This document shows, in pieces, positions 1 to 9,365 of a DNA stretch of 64,000 nt. The stretch covers positions 2,232,001 through 2,296,000 of the forward strand of contig NZ_CP071383.1 in the NCBI RefSeq assembly GCF_017348915.1, written 5' to 3'. The translations under genes were made by a program, and so were the position numbers. The notes under the pieces were generated by a model. It saw nothing but the letters and a program-made list of their open reading frames with translations. It was not told the DNA's origin and made no database searches. Each line of letters begins with the position of its first letter. The first letter of the stretch is position 1. The stretch is from Leclercia pneumoniae (GTDB taxonomy: Bacteria; Pseudomonadota; Gammaproteobacteria; Enterobacterales; Enterobacteriaceae).

Positions 1-162
1 ATGCCCCCAAAAAAAGCGATTAACAGCGTCATATCGACCTCACTAAGCAGTTATCTGCAACGGCGCAGTGGGACTATTACAGCGGAGTGATGTGTGCGGG
101 ATATGTGCAGAAAGGCGAGATTTGTCAGCCTGGGTATCTACGACCCAGGCGGATACAAAAGA
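1..162. other. Left-edge non-coding stretch with a hairpin
   Basis: No convincing gene is visible. Positions 129-135 (CCTGGGT) and 143-149 (ACCCAGG) form a 7-bp stem just past the stop codon of the leftward sensor kinase. No clear T-run follows, so a terminator role is only possible. Confidence 0.4.
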
Positions 163-1467
163 CTACATTTGCGTGGCAGGTAAAGTCACGGTTACTGCCA
201 GTCCTCCCTCCGGGCGGTTAACGAGCTGCAGTTTTCCGCCCATCTGGCCGGTGAGCTGGGCGGCAATCGCCAGCCCTAACCCCGTCCCGCCCGTTTCGCG
301 ATTACGGGAGGATTCCACCCGATAAAAGGGCTGCAGCACGGCGGCCAGTTCACCCTGCGGGATCCCCGGTCCGTTATCGGCAACAACGATACTGACCTCA
401 CGAGGAGCAAAGTTAAGCGTCACGTCGGCGGCATCACCAAATTTCAGGGCATTATCCAGCAGGTTAGTCACCACCCGGCGCAAGGCTTGCGGACGTGTCG
501 TCAGCGGCTGTCCGACGCCGTTTGCACGAAATTGCACGTTTTTCCCAATGTCGAGATAGTCGCACACCAGGGTGTCAATAAAAGCGTGCAGATCCAGACG
601 CCGGGGCGTCTCTTCAGACGATCCGGACGAGCGGGCAAAGGCGATCCCCTCCCGCACCAGTCGGGTCATATTATCCAGATCGGCGGTCAGCTTATCGCGC
701 AGCTCTGGCTGATCGGCCATTTCGACACGCAGTTTCATACGGGTAATCGGGGTTTGCAAATCGTGAGAGATGGCGGCCAGGATCTGCGCCCTCTCCTGTA
801 AATAAGCCTGGATTCGCTGCTGCATGGCGTTAAAGGCCCGCGCAGCCTGTCGCACCTCCAGCGGCCCCTGTTCGGCCAGCGTCAGGGTCTGGCTGGCTGG
901 CTCCAGCGCATCCACCGCCCGGGTGAATCGGGTAAACGGACGCACCACTTGCCGTACCGCCAGCCAGGAGCAGAGCGCTACAAGCAATACCTGCAGGATA
1001 AACACCACCGGTAACCAGCGGGCCACCGGCGGCATGCGCGGGATCAGATCGATGGTAAGCGGCGCGCCGTCGCGCAGGGTGACATGGGCCTGAATGTGCG
1101 ACACCGGCCCCGGTACGGCGGTAAAGCGCAGCGGGTAGCGGCCCGCAAGGGTGTCGGTAATGGTGCGGATGGCATCCCGGGATCGGGCGTCGTGCGGCGG
1201 GTTGCCGGGCTCCCCCTCGCCCAAAAGGTAGCGGTAATTGCCCCGCGCCAGCTGGGGCAGCCACTCCGCCCGCTCATCGGCAGGCAGCCTGTCGAGGATC
1301 GCCACGCTGGTGGCAACATCCTGCTCGAGGTTACCCAGCATCACGTTACGGGCGCTGCTCATTCTTTCGATCATCACCAGCGTCAGGCTCAGACCGTTGG
1401 CCAGCAGCAGTCCCAGCAGCACAATCAGCAGCAACCGATAGAGGAGCGAACGTGGCCAGAATTTCAT
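163..1467 (-). CDS. Two-component sensor histidine kinase (EnvZ/OmpR class)
   Basis: A 434-residue inner-membrane kinase. Membrane segments at about 10-30 and 152-172 flank a periplasmic sensor region of about 120 residues. A HAMP linker follows, then a HisKA dimerisation helix with phospho-acceptor His235 in 'AAISHDLQTP', then an ATP-binding domain with N box 'TNLLDNALKF' and G box 'DNGPGIP'. The gene overlaps the 3' end of the response regulator by 4 bp, so the two are co-translated. The fold and motifs are clear, but I cannot name the signal or assign it to a named E. coli pair. Confidence 0.9.
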   Translation of the reverse strand: MKFWPRSLLYRLLLIVLLGLLLANGLSLTLVMIERMSSARNVMLGNLEQDVATSVAILDRLPADERAEWLPQLARGNYRYLLGEGEPGNPPHDARSRDAIRTITDTLAGRYPLRFTAVPGPVSHIQAHVTLRDGAPLTIDLIPRMPPVARWLPVVFILQVLLVALCSWLAVRQVVRPFTRFTRAVDALEPASQTLTLAEQGPLEVRQAARAFNAMQQRIQAYLQERAQILAAISHDLQTPITRMKLRVEMADQPELRDKLTADLDNMTRLVREGIAFARSSGSSEETPRRLDLHAFIDTLVCDYLDIGKNVQFRANGVGQPLTTRPQALRRVVTNLLDNALKFGDAADVTLNFAPREVSIVVADNGPGIPQGELAAVLQPFYRVESSRNRETGGTGLGLAIAAQLTGQMGGKLQLVNRPEGGLAVTVTLPATQM

Positions 1468-2204
1468 TCTCGCGCCTCAACGATGCTGACCGGCATGGAG
1501 AAGACATAGCCTTCGCTGCGCACGGTTTTGATATAGGCCGGGGTACGGGCATCCTCGTTCAGGCGTTGTCGCACCCGGCTCACCAGCAGGTCGATAGAGC
1601 GCTCGAACAGCTCGGCGTCTCGCCCCTGAGTGAAGTTGAGAAGCTGGTCGCGGGTTAACACGCGCTGGGGGTGATCCAGAAATACCCGCAGGAGACGGTA
1701 CTCCGCCCCACTCAGCGCCACGATCGTCCCTGCGGCATCCAGCAGATGGCGGGCGCTGGTGTCCAGCTGCCACTCCCCAAAGGCAATGATCCGCCCGGCT
1801 TCTGTCACCTGCAAATTAGGTGGCAGGGTACGAAAACGACGCAGAATCGCTTTAATGCGCGCCAGCAACTCCCGGGCAACAAAGGGTTTCACCAGATAGT
1901 CATCGGCCCCCATCTCCAGCCCAAGGATGCGGTCCATATCGTCGCTGCGGGCGGTGAGCATCAATACCGGTAGATCCTGGTGCTTATCGCTACGCAGCTG
2001 GCGGCAGAGCGTCAAACCGTCGTCGCCGGGCATCATGACATCCAGCACCACCAGATCGATATGTTGTTTATCAAGCACGGCGCGCATCTCTTTGCCGTTG
2101 GCCGCCCCGGTCGCGCGGTAGCCCGACTTATGCAGGTAATCAACAATTAGTTCACGAATATCCCTGTCGTCATCGACGACAAGGATATAGTCAGCTGCAT
2201 CCAC
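1464..2204 (-). CDS. OmpR-family response regulator
   Basis: A 246-residue regulator. The receiver domain has the acidic cluster DDD at 11-13, phospho-acceptor Asp55 in 'VVLDVMMPG' and Lys106 in 'YLVKPF'. A C-terminal winged helix carries the OmpR recognition region 'ERSIDLLVSRVRQRL'. The ATG at 2204 is preceded by AGGAG. It is the first gene of the operon with the histidine kinase. Regulatory targets are unknown from sequence; the neighbouring hydrolase and acetyltransferase genes are candidates only by position. Confidence 0.92.
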   Translation of the reverse strand: MDAADYILVVDDDRDIRELIVDYLHKSGYRATGAANGKEMRAVLDKQHIDLVVLDVMMPGDDGLTLCRQLRSDKHQDLPVLMLTARSDDMDRILGLEMGADDYLVKPFVARELLARIKAILRRFRTLPPNLQVTEAGRIIAFGEWQLDTSARHLLDAAGTIVALSGAEYRLLRVFLDHPQRVLTRDQLLNFTQGRDAELFERSIDLLVSRVRQRLNEDARTPAYIKTVRSEGYVFSMPVSIVEARE

Positions 2205-2251
2205 GATAAGCTCCTGTTAATAAGGGATACGCAGAAATTAGCATAGTTTGC

Positions 2252-3248
2252 TTAAAGATGGTCCGCATCCACCACGGCCTGAACAAAATCGCGCGGATCT
2301 TCCTGCGGCGGGTTGTGCCCTATATTGCCCGTAAAGGTGCGGTGCTCATATTTGCCGGTAAATTTGGCGGCATAGGCGGCCGGCAGCGGATGCGGCGCGC
2401 CGTTGTTATCCCCTTCGATGGTAATGGTAGGCACGGTGATAACGGGCGCCGCCGCCAGTTTTTGCTCGTAGTTGTCGTATTTTTTCTCGCCGCGCTCAAG
2501 ACCCAGACGCCACCGGTAGTTGCTGATGGTGACCGCCACATGATCCGGGTTATCCAGCGCTTTAGCGCTGCGATTAAAGGTGGCATCACTAAATTTCCAG
2601 CCCGGTGAGGCCAGAGTCCAGATCAGCTTCGCAAAGTCGTGGGTGTTTGCGGCATAGCCCTTCTCGCCGCGTTCGGTAGCGAAGTAGAACTGATACCACC
2701 ACTGTAATTCGGCCTGCGGCGGCAGCGGTTTTTTTACCCGCCTGCTGGTTACCAATCAGATAACCGCTCACCGAAACCAGCGATTTGACCCGATCAGGCC
2801 ACAGCGCTGCCACGATATCCGCCGTTCTGGCGCCCCAGTCGTAACCAGCAAAAACCGCCTGCTTGATGTTAAGCGCATCCATCAGATTAATGACATCTTT
2901 CGCCATGGCGGCAGGTTGCCCATTTCGAGGGGTTTTCGAGGAGAGAAAACGGGTGGTACCAAACCCGCGGTTATAAGGAACAATGACGCGATAACCTTTC
3001 GCCGCCAGCGCCGGGGCTACCTCGGCATAGCTGCTAATGTCGTAGGGCCAGCCGTGCAGCAAAATCACCGGTTCGCCATTTTTTGGGCCGATATCAACGT
3101 AACCGACGTTCAGGTCACCGGCGTTGATCTGATGCAGCTGATTAAATGCGGCATGGTAATCCGTCCCTGCCGCTTCGGCCTGACAGGCCATCACGGTTGA
3201 AAGAGAGAGGGCTGCGACCAGGGTTGAATAAGCCAGTTTGTTTTTCAT
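2252..3248 (-). pseudogene. Epoxide-hydrolase-like alpha/beta hydrolase, frameshifted
   Basis: The N-terminal frame (start 3248, good GGAG) has a signal peptide, an oxyanion motif 'LLHGWP' and the nucleophile elbow 'GYDWG'. An aspartate nucleophile with HGxP is typical of epoxide hydrolases and haloalkane dehalogenases. After 'GNQQAGKK' the frame breaks. The remainder, including the catalytic His region 'GHNPPQEDP', continues in another frame to 2252. The break coincides with a 7-nt homopolymer (T on + strand, 2729-2735); six bases would restore one reading frame. The total span of 997 bp is one more than a multiple of three. It is either a real slippage mutation or a sequencing error. Intact, it would be a secreted hydrolase of about 331 residues. 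Confidence 0.85.
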
Positions 3249-3386
3249 TTGTCTGTCTCCGGGTTGTGTTTACCCGGACATAACAACATGCCAGTGTAAG
3301 GATAATGTGTGCACAACCGGGCCGAACTGCATGTCTGCGTATCGGACCCGGCGCTATATACACTGTGATACAAACAAGGGGAAAAA

Positions 3387-3854
3387 TTAGAGGGTAATGG
3401 CCATATTGACGCAGCGCAGCTCGGCGCGGGCCATTGCCGACGGGTGCATACTCTCACCCAGCCACTCAAACCCGTGGCGCAGGTAAAAATCGGCAGCATT
3501 CGGTGTCGCTTCGAGTGTCAGGCGGGTTATACCCCGCGCGGCCGCCTCATCTTTAATTGCCGCAATAATTTGCGATGCCAACCCTTTGCCGGTGTAGCCT
3601 GGCAGGGTAAAAATCGCTTCTACGCTCGCAGCATTAAGATCGAGATAACCGCTGGCGGCCAGCACACCCTGGGCATCAATAACATAAAACGGGTTATCGA
3701 TAATCATCTTACGGTAATGTTCGGGCATGGCCTCCGGGGTCCAGTTACGGATAACCTCCGGGCTATAACTGCTGACACAACCGTGGCGGATCGCCAGATT
3801 GCGCAGATTCCACAACGCTTCGGCTTCATGCGCCTGTGCTTTTCTCAACTGCAT
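3387..3854 (-). CDS. GNAT-family N-acetyltransferase
   Basis: A 155-residue single GNAT domain. The acetyl-CoA loop is seen as 'GYTGKGLASQI' (R/Q-x-x-G-x-G/A type), followed by 'LTLEATPNAADFYLRHGFEW', the usual beta5-alpha4 segment. The ATG at 3854 has an ideal GGAGAGG ribosome site. It is one of five GNAT genes in the first 21 kb. The substrate cannot be told from sequence. The gene is single, with no operon partner. Confidence 0.85.
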   Translation of the reverse strand: MQLRKAQAHEAEALWNLRNLAIRHGCVSSYSPEVIRNWTPEAMPEHYRKMIIDNPFYVIDAQGVLAASGYLDLNAASVEAIFTLPGYTGKGLASQIIAAIKDEAAARGITRLTLEATPNAADFYLRHGFEWLGESMHPSAMARAELRCVNMAITL

Positions 3855-3996
3855 CGCCTCTCCTTATTGTTGTTATTTTTGATTATGAATCGCAGGCGTT
3901 TGCGATGTGCGGTTTCAAACGAACACCGCCAGATCCGCGTCACGAGACATAACAATGTTTTAACATGAAAAGGCGGCAGGATGTCAGAGCCAATAT

Positions 3997-4887
3997 TCAG
4001 TGCCGGGCAAGAAATTGCGTAATGGCAGCAACCACCCCGGGCGCCAGCGGAAGCGAGGCATCGGAATAAGCCGCCATGTTTTCTTGCAGGCTATCGGAGC
4101 GAACCGACTTCGGTACATGATTGGTATCCGGGAGCAGGACCAGAGTGGCATTGGGGTTAGCCGCGCTGAGGCGCCGGGCCTCCTCCGGCTCAACCTGCAG
4201 GTCGCGCTCGCCCTGTAAAATCAGCAGCGGTTTGCGCACGGTAGCGATCATGGCCTGCGGATGGCGGGAAAAGAGATCGATAAGAAAGCCTTGAACAGCG
4301 GGATTAAAGAGGCTTTGCAATGCCGGGTGGGCGTGTGCAACATCGACACGGCAACCCTGCTCGAGCCCGGCAATAATAGCGCTGCCCTCCTCCTGAAGCG
4401 CGGCGTTTGCCAGCTGCTGACGCAAGATTTCACCCAGCGGACGCGCTGGCGTTGCGACCAGCATGACCCCTTTTACCTCCTCTTCCTGCGCAGCGAGCGC
4501 CACGACGCCGCCTTCGCTGTGGCCCAGTAGCCAGACGGCGGCGGTAGGCACTTCGCGTTTTAGCACTGCTATCCAGGCACGAACATCATCAACGTAGTCC
4601 TGCACTGTTACCGCATTGGCATCAGGCACGGCGGATGCGCTGGCGAACATCCCGCGCTTATCAATACGGAGCGTAGCAATGCCGTACGCGACCAGCGCCT
4701 GGGCCAAATGTCGATAGGTAGACGCACTCACGCCCAGCGGGTTATTGCCGTCCCGATCGGTGGGTCCGGATCCGGGAAGAATGAAAACGACCTGTTGAGG
4801 AGAAGGGACCGGCGAGAGTAACGTTCCCCTGAGCATACCGCAGGGGCCCTGGGCTTCCAGAAGCGTTTCGATAGTCGTGTCTGGCAT
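3997..4887 (-). CDS. Alpha/beta-fold serine hydrolase
   Basis: A 296-residue cytoplasmic hydrolase. The nucleophile elbow 'GHSEGG' holds Ser124, the oxyanion region is 'LPGSGPTDRDG', and a C-terminal 'NHVPK' supplies the likely catalytic His. The start is taken as the ATG at 4887. A longer frame to 4974 would need a TTG start and adds a hydrophobic but poorly positioned extension. Likely an esterase or acyl hydrolase; the substrate is unknown. Confidence 0.82.
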   Translation of the reverse strand: MPDTTIETLLEAQGPCGMLRGTLLSPVPSPQQVVFILPGSGPTDRDGNNPLGVSASTYRHLAQALVAYGIATLRIDKRGMFASASAVPDANAVTVQDYVDDVRAWIAVLKREVPTAAVWLLGHSEGGVVALAAQEEEVKGVMLVATPARPLGEILRQQLANAALQEEGSAIIAGLEQGCRVDVAHAHPALQSLFNPAVQGFLIDLFSRHPQAMIATVRKPLLILQGERDLQVEPEEARRLSAANPNATLVLLPDTNHVPKSVRSDSLQENMAAYSDASLPLAPGVVAAITQFLARH

Positions 4888-4984
4888 AAGCGTGAAACCT
4901 GCAAAGGTTGCGAAGCTAAACAAAGAGATATCCGTAAGAGATAAAAGGATATCCCTCTGTTTGTCGTAGCACAACGAGCCGTTT

Positions 4985-5245
4985 TCAGCCGTGGACCGTC
5001 AATCCGACCAGACGGCTCACCACCGGACGGACCACGAGGATGCAGAAAAAGGCCGCCGGCATGGCAACCTGATAAGCATTCATCACATTTTCCATGTAAT
5101 GCGGGCCGGCGCCGAATTCAGCCAGGGTAATAACCAGGCTCATCAGAAAGGCCATAATGGTCGCCATATAGAGTGCGAAGACGTAAGGTGAGGCGTGCTT
5201 TGGCAAGCGAATACGGGGAGTTCTGTTTGCGATGGTGTCGTTCAT
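4985..5245 (-). CDS. DUF2798 two-TM membrane protein
   Basis: An 86-residue inner-membrane protein with two hydrophobic helices at about 22-46 and 58-80 and a conserved 'MAFLMSLVIT' core, matching the DUF2798 family, whose function is unknown. It is divergent from the LysR regulator at 5374, with 128 bp between them, the classic layout for a LysR target gene. The likely inference is that the regulator controls it. Confidence 0.8.
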   Translation of the reverse strand: MNDTIANRTPRIRLPKHASPYVFALYMATIMAFLMSLVITLAEFGAGPHYMENVMNAYQVAMPAAFFCILVVRPVVSRLVGLTVHG

Positions 5246-5373
5246 GAACCGTCCTTCTTGATTTTGTCAGGTGAAAACAGCCGCTAAACTAACAAGTTAA
5301 GCGTTCTCTCAGTAGAGCGGCTGTGCTTTAATCATTATTAAGAGAATGTGATGAATAGAACCTCGGAGACGCG

Positions 5374-6264
5374 ATGGACGTGTTAGGGCTAATCAGCAAT
5401 TTTATTCGGGTGGTCGAGAATGGAAGCATCGCTGCTGCGGCGCGGGCAAAAGGGATGAGCCCAGCGGCGGTAAGCCAGAGCTTATCCCGGCTGGAGTCGC
5501 ATTTAGGGGTGCGTCTGATTTCGCGCACTACCCGGAGCATGACGTTAACCGAAAACGGAAAACGTTATTTCGAGAAAGTTCGACATATTCCTCAGGATAT
5601 TGAGATCGCTTCGCAGGCCGCAGCCACGGAGAGTCGACCGCAGGGTCCGCTCTGCATAGCCACAACGGCCGCGTTTGGTCGCCATGTTATCGCCCCACTC
5701 ATGCCGGCTTTTAATCAGGCTTTTCCCGATATAGAGGTCGAGCTGATCGCAACCGACCGTAACGTCGATCATCGCCTTGAAGGGGTGGATGTGAGTATCC
5801 GCATCGAGGCGCAACTTAACGATCAGCTTATCGCCCGAAAAATCGCCTCCCTCCCCTTTGTATTCTGTGCAGCACCGGCCTATCTGGCGCTTGCCGGTAC
5901 ACCCAGCACGCCGGACGAACTGAGCCATCACGCCTGTCTGGTATTTCGTTATCCCACAGATGGACGTTTCCTTCCATGGACATTCGCCGTCAACGGCCAG
6001 CAGGTTAACGCCAAACTCAACCCAAAATTTATCAGTGATGATATTGATATCATTGCCAGAATTGCCGTCAACGGCGGCGGGATAGCGCGTCTGGCAAGCT
6101 TTGTCGCACAGCCCTTTATTGATAATGGACAGCTGGTCCCTCTGTTCTGTCACGATACGGAATCCGTGCCGATGACGATTTTCGCCTGTGTTCATGAACG
6201 ATCGGCGCTGAATGCGAAGGTCAGAGCGTTTATCGAATTCCTGGAAGAGGCAATCCGGGAGTGA
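5374..6264 (+). CDS. LysR-family transcriptional regulator
   Basis: A 296-residue regulator. The winged helix-turn-helix lies at 1-65 ('SIAAAARAKGMSPAAVSQSL', then 'LGVRLISRTTRSMTLT') and a periplasmic-binding-protein-like effector domain follows. It resembles the CrgA/AaeR-type subgroup. It is divergently transcribed from the DUF2798 gene. The effector is unknown. Confidence 0.9.
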   Translation: MDVLGLISNFIRVVENGSIAAAARAKGMSPAAVSQSLSRLESHLGVRLISRTTRSMTLTENGKRYFEKVRHIPQDIEIASQAAATESRPQGPLCIATTAAFGRHVIAPLMPAFNQAFPDIEVELIATDRNVDHRLEGVDVSIRIEAQLNDQLIARKIASLPFVFCAAPAYLALAGTPSTPDELSHHACLVFRYPTDGRFLPWTFAVNGQQVNAKLNPKFISDDIDIIARIAVNGGGIARLASFVAQPFIDNGQLVPLFCHDTESVPMTIFACVHERSALNAKVRAFIEFLEEAIRE

Positions 6265-6397
6265 GTCATGGCCTGGAGGGCCGGTGAAACGTCATAACCT
6301 TATACTCATTTACCATTGTTATTAGCGCTTTACGCAGGGCTAAAAATGTTCAATGCTTTTCGTGGCAGCATCTGAACATAAACTCCGGGAGAAGAGT

Positions 6398-6946
6398 GTG
6401 ATAGTAGAAACGAAACGCCTGCAACTTCGGCCTGTCACAGAGACCGATGCACAAATGCTGTTCAGCATTTATGGTGACCCGGCGACCAATCAATTTAACC
6501 CCGCAGGCCCTTATCCCTCTCTCCAGCATGCAGAAGCGGTGCTTGAACGCTGGCTCACGCACTGGCGTGATAAGGGATTCGGCAACTGGGCGATCGCGTC
6601 ACGCGAAAATCCTGAACAGATCATTGGCTTTGGGGGATTAAGCATCAGCCGTTATGCCGACATCACTATCAATAATCTCGGATATCGTTTTGCCACCGAC
6701 GCCTGGGGTAAAGGACTGGCAACAGAGTTTTCTCTCTCTGCCGTGTATTACGGCTTTGAGACGCTCGGACTGAGTGAAATTTCTGCTGTGGTACGGGGTA
6801 ACCATCTCGCATCGCAAAAAGTGCTGATGAAAACGGGGCTGACCTATAGCCGGGAAGTTGACGACGTGAAGAACGCGCCCCCGAGCCTGCTCTTTACCCT
6901 TTCACGAGACGACTGGCGCAAGAGTAGTGCACTGGCTATGCTCTGA
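6398..6946 (+). CDS. GNAT acetyltransferase, RimJ/RimL type
   Basis: A 182-residue protein from the GTG at 6398, chosen because GGGAGA lies just upstream and the product begins 'VIVETKRLQLRPVTETDAQM', the usual beta1 of this family. The CoA-binding segment is 'DAWGKGLATEFSLSAVYYGF', and 'NHLASQKVLMKTGL' is the typical C-terminal motif of the Acetyltransf_3 subfamily. Targets could be a ribosomal protein, an amine or an antibiotic; none can be assigned. Confidence 0.85.
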   Translation: MIVETKRLQLRPVTETDAQMLFSIYGDPATNQFNPAGPYPSLQHAEAVLERWLTHWRDKGFGNWAIASRENPEQIIGFGGLSISRYADITINNLGYRFATDAWGKGLATEFSLSAVYYGFETLGLSEISAVVRGNHLASQKVLMKTGLTYSREVDDVKNAPPSLLFTLSRDDWRKSSALAML

Positions 6947-6974
6947 TCTGTTTGAATTTAAAGAGTAATAAGAG

Positions 6975-7097
6975 ATGAAAATCGTGTTTATCCCCGCGCT
7001 GGTGGCAAAAGAGAGAAGATCATGGAGCATAAATGTTGGCCGCAACGGGCCTTTTGACCGGATGGCAACGTTTATCCCTGGCTGCGCAGGCGGATAA
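6975..7097 (+). CDS. Possible 40-residue small protein
   Basis: An ATG at 6975 follows AAGAG and opens a frame of 40 codons ending at TAA 7095-7097, six bases before the next gene. The product begins 'MKIVFIPALVAKERRSW'. It matches no family known to me and could be chance. Close packing and the ribosome-site-like sequence are the only support. Confidence 0.25.
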   Translation: MKIVFIPALVAKERRSWSINVGRNGPFDRMATFIPGCAGG

Positions 7098-7103
7098 GAC
7101 ACG

Positions 7104-7550
7104 ATGAAAAACAGGCTAATTTCTCTGCTTTTATTCCTGACGGGAGTGCTATGTATGACTGAGGCAATGGCTACATCACCAGAGCAGATGGTAGTGGCAT
7201 TTCAGCATGATTATAAAATCTGGAACGATGAATCCTTCCAGAATCGTCGTCCAGATGATGTCAATGCGATGAAAACGGCGGAGCAAAATTATGCCGCACT
7301 GCTAAAAAAATATACCCAACCTGACTTTCACGGTGAACCCGTCGCGTATGGTTCCGACGCTTCGCACGACCCGGCGCGGGAGAAAATTATCGGCAAAAAC
7401 ATCCAACAATATGAGGCGGTTATCACCACCCAGCTGTCGGCTGAGTACTATTCGCCCGTGTATGAGTACCATTTTAGTCAGGAGAAGCAAAAATGGTATT
7501 TAACCCAGATTTACCTGGTGGATGAGGACGGGAAATATCCCAGCCTGTGA
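7104..7550 (+). CDS. Exported protein of unknown function
   Basis: 148 residues with a signal peptide (K/R near the N-terminus, hydrophobic core 'LISLLLFLTGVLC', cleavage near 'AMA-TSP'). The mature part is about 125 residues, rich in Tyr, Lys and Asp, ending in strand-like 'EKQKWYLTQIYLVDEDG'. The pattern suggests a small NTF2-like or DUF3828-like periplasmic domain, but this is inference. A Cys occurs in the signal region without a good lipobox. Confidence 0.7.
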   Translation: MKNRLISLLLFLTGVLCMTEAMATSPEQMVVAFQHDYKIWNDESFQNRRPDDVNAMKTAEQNYAALLKKYTQPDFHGEPVAYGSDASHDPAREKIIGKNIQQYEAVITTQLSAEYYSPVYEYHFSQEKQKWYLTQIYLVDEDGKYPSL

Positions 7551-7589
7551 GATGACTCGCCGGGAATCGCCTGGCGGGTTTTACATCAA

Positions 7590-8099
7590 TTAAAAGCGCA
7601 TCAACATAGCGACACGTCGGGCGGGATCGAACCCGCTGTTGATTTCATCGGTGATCCGATCCGCCAAATGACACGGCCTTGCGGACCCTTCGATTATTTC
7701 AAAACCCAGCGTCGCGTAAAAACGCGCATTAAACGCCGCCATGCGATCGGTTGTCAGGGTTGCCCCAACAAGACCACGGGCTCGCCCGGTATCAAGTATC
7801 GCCCGCATCAACTGAGTCCCCACGCCCTGACGCTGCCAGTCAGGGTGCACATCCACTTCAGCAATATGAAGCCAGTTCTCTTCCATGCTGCCTGCTGCAA
7901 AACCGACCGGCACCGCCTCCGGCGTCAAAGCCGTCAGTAACACCCCTTCCTCGAGCAAGGCACCCAGTTCGTCCAGGCTTGCCGCAGAGGCCTCGCCGCT
8001 GACCGCACCGGCGAGCCGTAATGTATCAAATGCCGCCAATTCAATGGCGCGCAACGCGGCAAACTGTTCAGGCTGCGCGGGCGTGATGGTGATATTCAT
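7590..8099 (-). CDS. GNAT-family N-acetyltransferase
   Basis: A 169-residue GNAT protein. The start at 8099 is preferred over the longer frame to 8228 because AAGGAA lies just upstream and the product then begins 'MNITITPAQPEQFAALRAIE', a normal GNAT beta1-alpha1. The acetyl-CoA loop is 'DWQRQGVGTQLMRAIL' and the C-terminal part has 'AAFNARFYATLGFE'. Substrate unknown. Confidence 0.83.
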   Translation of the reverse strand: MNITITPAQPEQFAALRAIELAAFDTLRLAGAVSGEASAASLDELGALLEEGVLLTALTPEAVPVGFAAGSMEENWLHIAEVDVHPDWQRQGVGTQLMRAILDTGRARGLVGATLTTDRMAAFNARFYATLGFEIIEGSARPCHLADRITDEINSGFDPARRVAMLMRF

Positions 8100-8243
8100 G
8101 ATTCCTTTCCAGATAGCGGACAGGATAACGACGCTACTGCAGGTTAGTCCTGCGCGCAAGGCCTGGCTGGCGGCCCGGTTACGTCTGCCGATGGGATAAT
8201 AAACCTCGAGGCGTGCCAGCGTTGCCAACCGCCCCGAACCGTT

Positions 8244-9158
8244 TCAGGTTAACTGGTAGTACTTATCAGGCAGGATGCGCGGCGGGATCTCTTGCTCGTC
8301 GTTCATCTGCAGGAGGTCTCTTTCCATCGCATTACAAATAGCATCCAGCGGCAGGTCATTGTTTTCAGTGCCGAATGGCTCTTCAAGCTCTTCTGCCAGC
8401 GCATCGAGAGAGATAAAGGTATAGGAGATCAACACCGAAACGAACGGCGTCATGTAATGCAGATCCCCCACCAGGGCGAAGGGCAACATGATGCAGAACA
8501 GATAGACCGTGCGATGCAAAATCAGCGTATAAGCGAACGGTACCGGTGTATTGGCAATACGCTCGCATCCGGCCAGCACCACAGACATATCATTCAGACG
8601 GTTATTGAGGCTGTGAAAGAGGATATCGGACAACTGCCCTTCCCGGCGCCGTACGGCCAGCCACTCCCCCATAATCAACAAAATGCGATTTGCCGGTGTA
8701 CTGGAATCCATCGTGTGGCGCAGGTTTTCGGGTGACAGGTAGTTCGCCAGCTGGCTGGCCTGCGGTTGGCGGCGGAGCGACATACGCAGGCAATGGGCGA
8801 AGGCAATCTGCAGACGCACAAATTCACCCAGTGCCGGATCATCGGGTAGCGTGTTTTTCACCTCGCGGAACAGCGAACGGGAGGCAATCATCAGTTGGCC
8901 CCAGAGTTGCCGCGCCTCGACATAGCGTGAGTAACAGGCGTTGTTACGAAACCCGAGGAAGATCGCTATCGCCACGCCGAGGATACTGAATGGCGCTACG
9001 GTCAGTTTGATGCCGAGTGAGGTATACCAGGGCAACAGGATAATGACGGCAATAGAGAGCAAAAAATTAAGAAACAGGCGGGAGGAAATTTTAACCAGCA
9101 CCGAACCGTGCCAGACAAATATCATCCGCAGCCAGTGCTGTTGAGGACGAACGATCAT
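8244..9158 (-). CDS. yneE: Bestrophin-family membrane protein YneE
   Basis: A 304-residue inner-membrane protein of the bestrophin/RFP-TM family (anion-channel fold). Early motifs 'FLGFRNNACYSRYVEARQLWG' region and 'PFALVGDLHYMTPF' are typical, with four main hydrophobic segments. It lies next to uxaB as in E. coli. Bacterial bestrophins form pentameric channels; the physiological ion for YneE is not established. Confidence 0.9.
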   Translation of the reverse strand: MIVRPQQHWLRMIFVWHGSVLVKISSRLFLNFLLSIAVIILLPWYTSLGIKLTVAPFSILGVAIAIFLGFRNNACYSRYVEARQLWGQLMIASRSLFREVKNTLPDDPALGEFVRLQIAFAHCLRMSLRRQPQASQLANYLSPENLRHTMDSSTPANRILLIMGEWLAVRRREGQLSDILFHSLNNRLNDMSVVLAGCERIANTPVPFAYTLILHRTVYLFCIMLPFALVGDLHYMTPFVSVLISYTFISLDALAEELEEPFGTENNDLPLDAICNAMERDLLQMNDEQEIPPRILPDKYYQLT

Positions 9159-9325
9159 AGTCAGCTTCTGAAGAATTAAGAGCGGCGACTATTAAACGTG
9201 ATCGTTGTCACGGTTGCAAGTATGTTAAAGAAGTATTGCGCCCTTGCCAGACCTCTGACAGCGCGCACGATGCCAGACCTTGATTAAAAAAGCGAAATAG
9301 TATGTTGTAACTAATTGACTTGCTG

Positions 9326-9346
9326 AAAAACCCGGCCGCAGCCGGG
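9326..9346 (-). terminator. Rho-independent terminator of uxaB
   Basis: The stem CCCGGC (9331-9336) and GCCGGG (9341-9346) with loop CGCA is followed on the minus strand by five Ts. It lies 20 bp past the uxaB stop codon. Confidence 0.85.
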
Positions 9347-9365
9347 TACAGTTAAGGCAGAAGAA

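Noticed and set aside
4888..4974. Longer N-terminus for the serine hydrolase
   Set aside because: It would need a TTG start with no ribosome site; the ATG at 4887 fits better.
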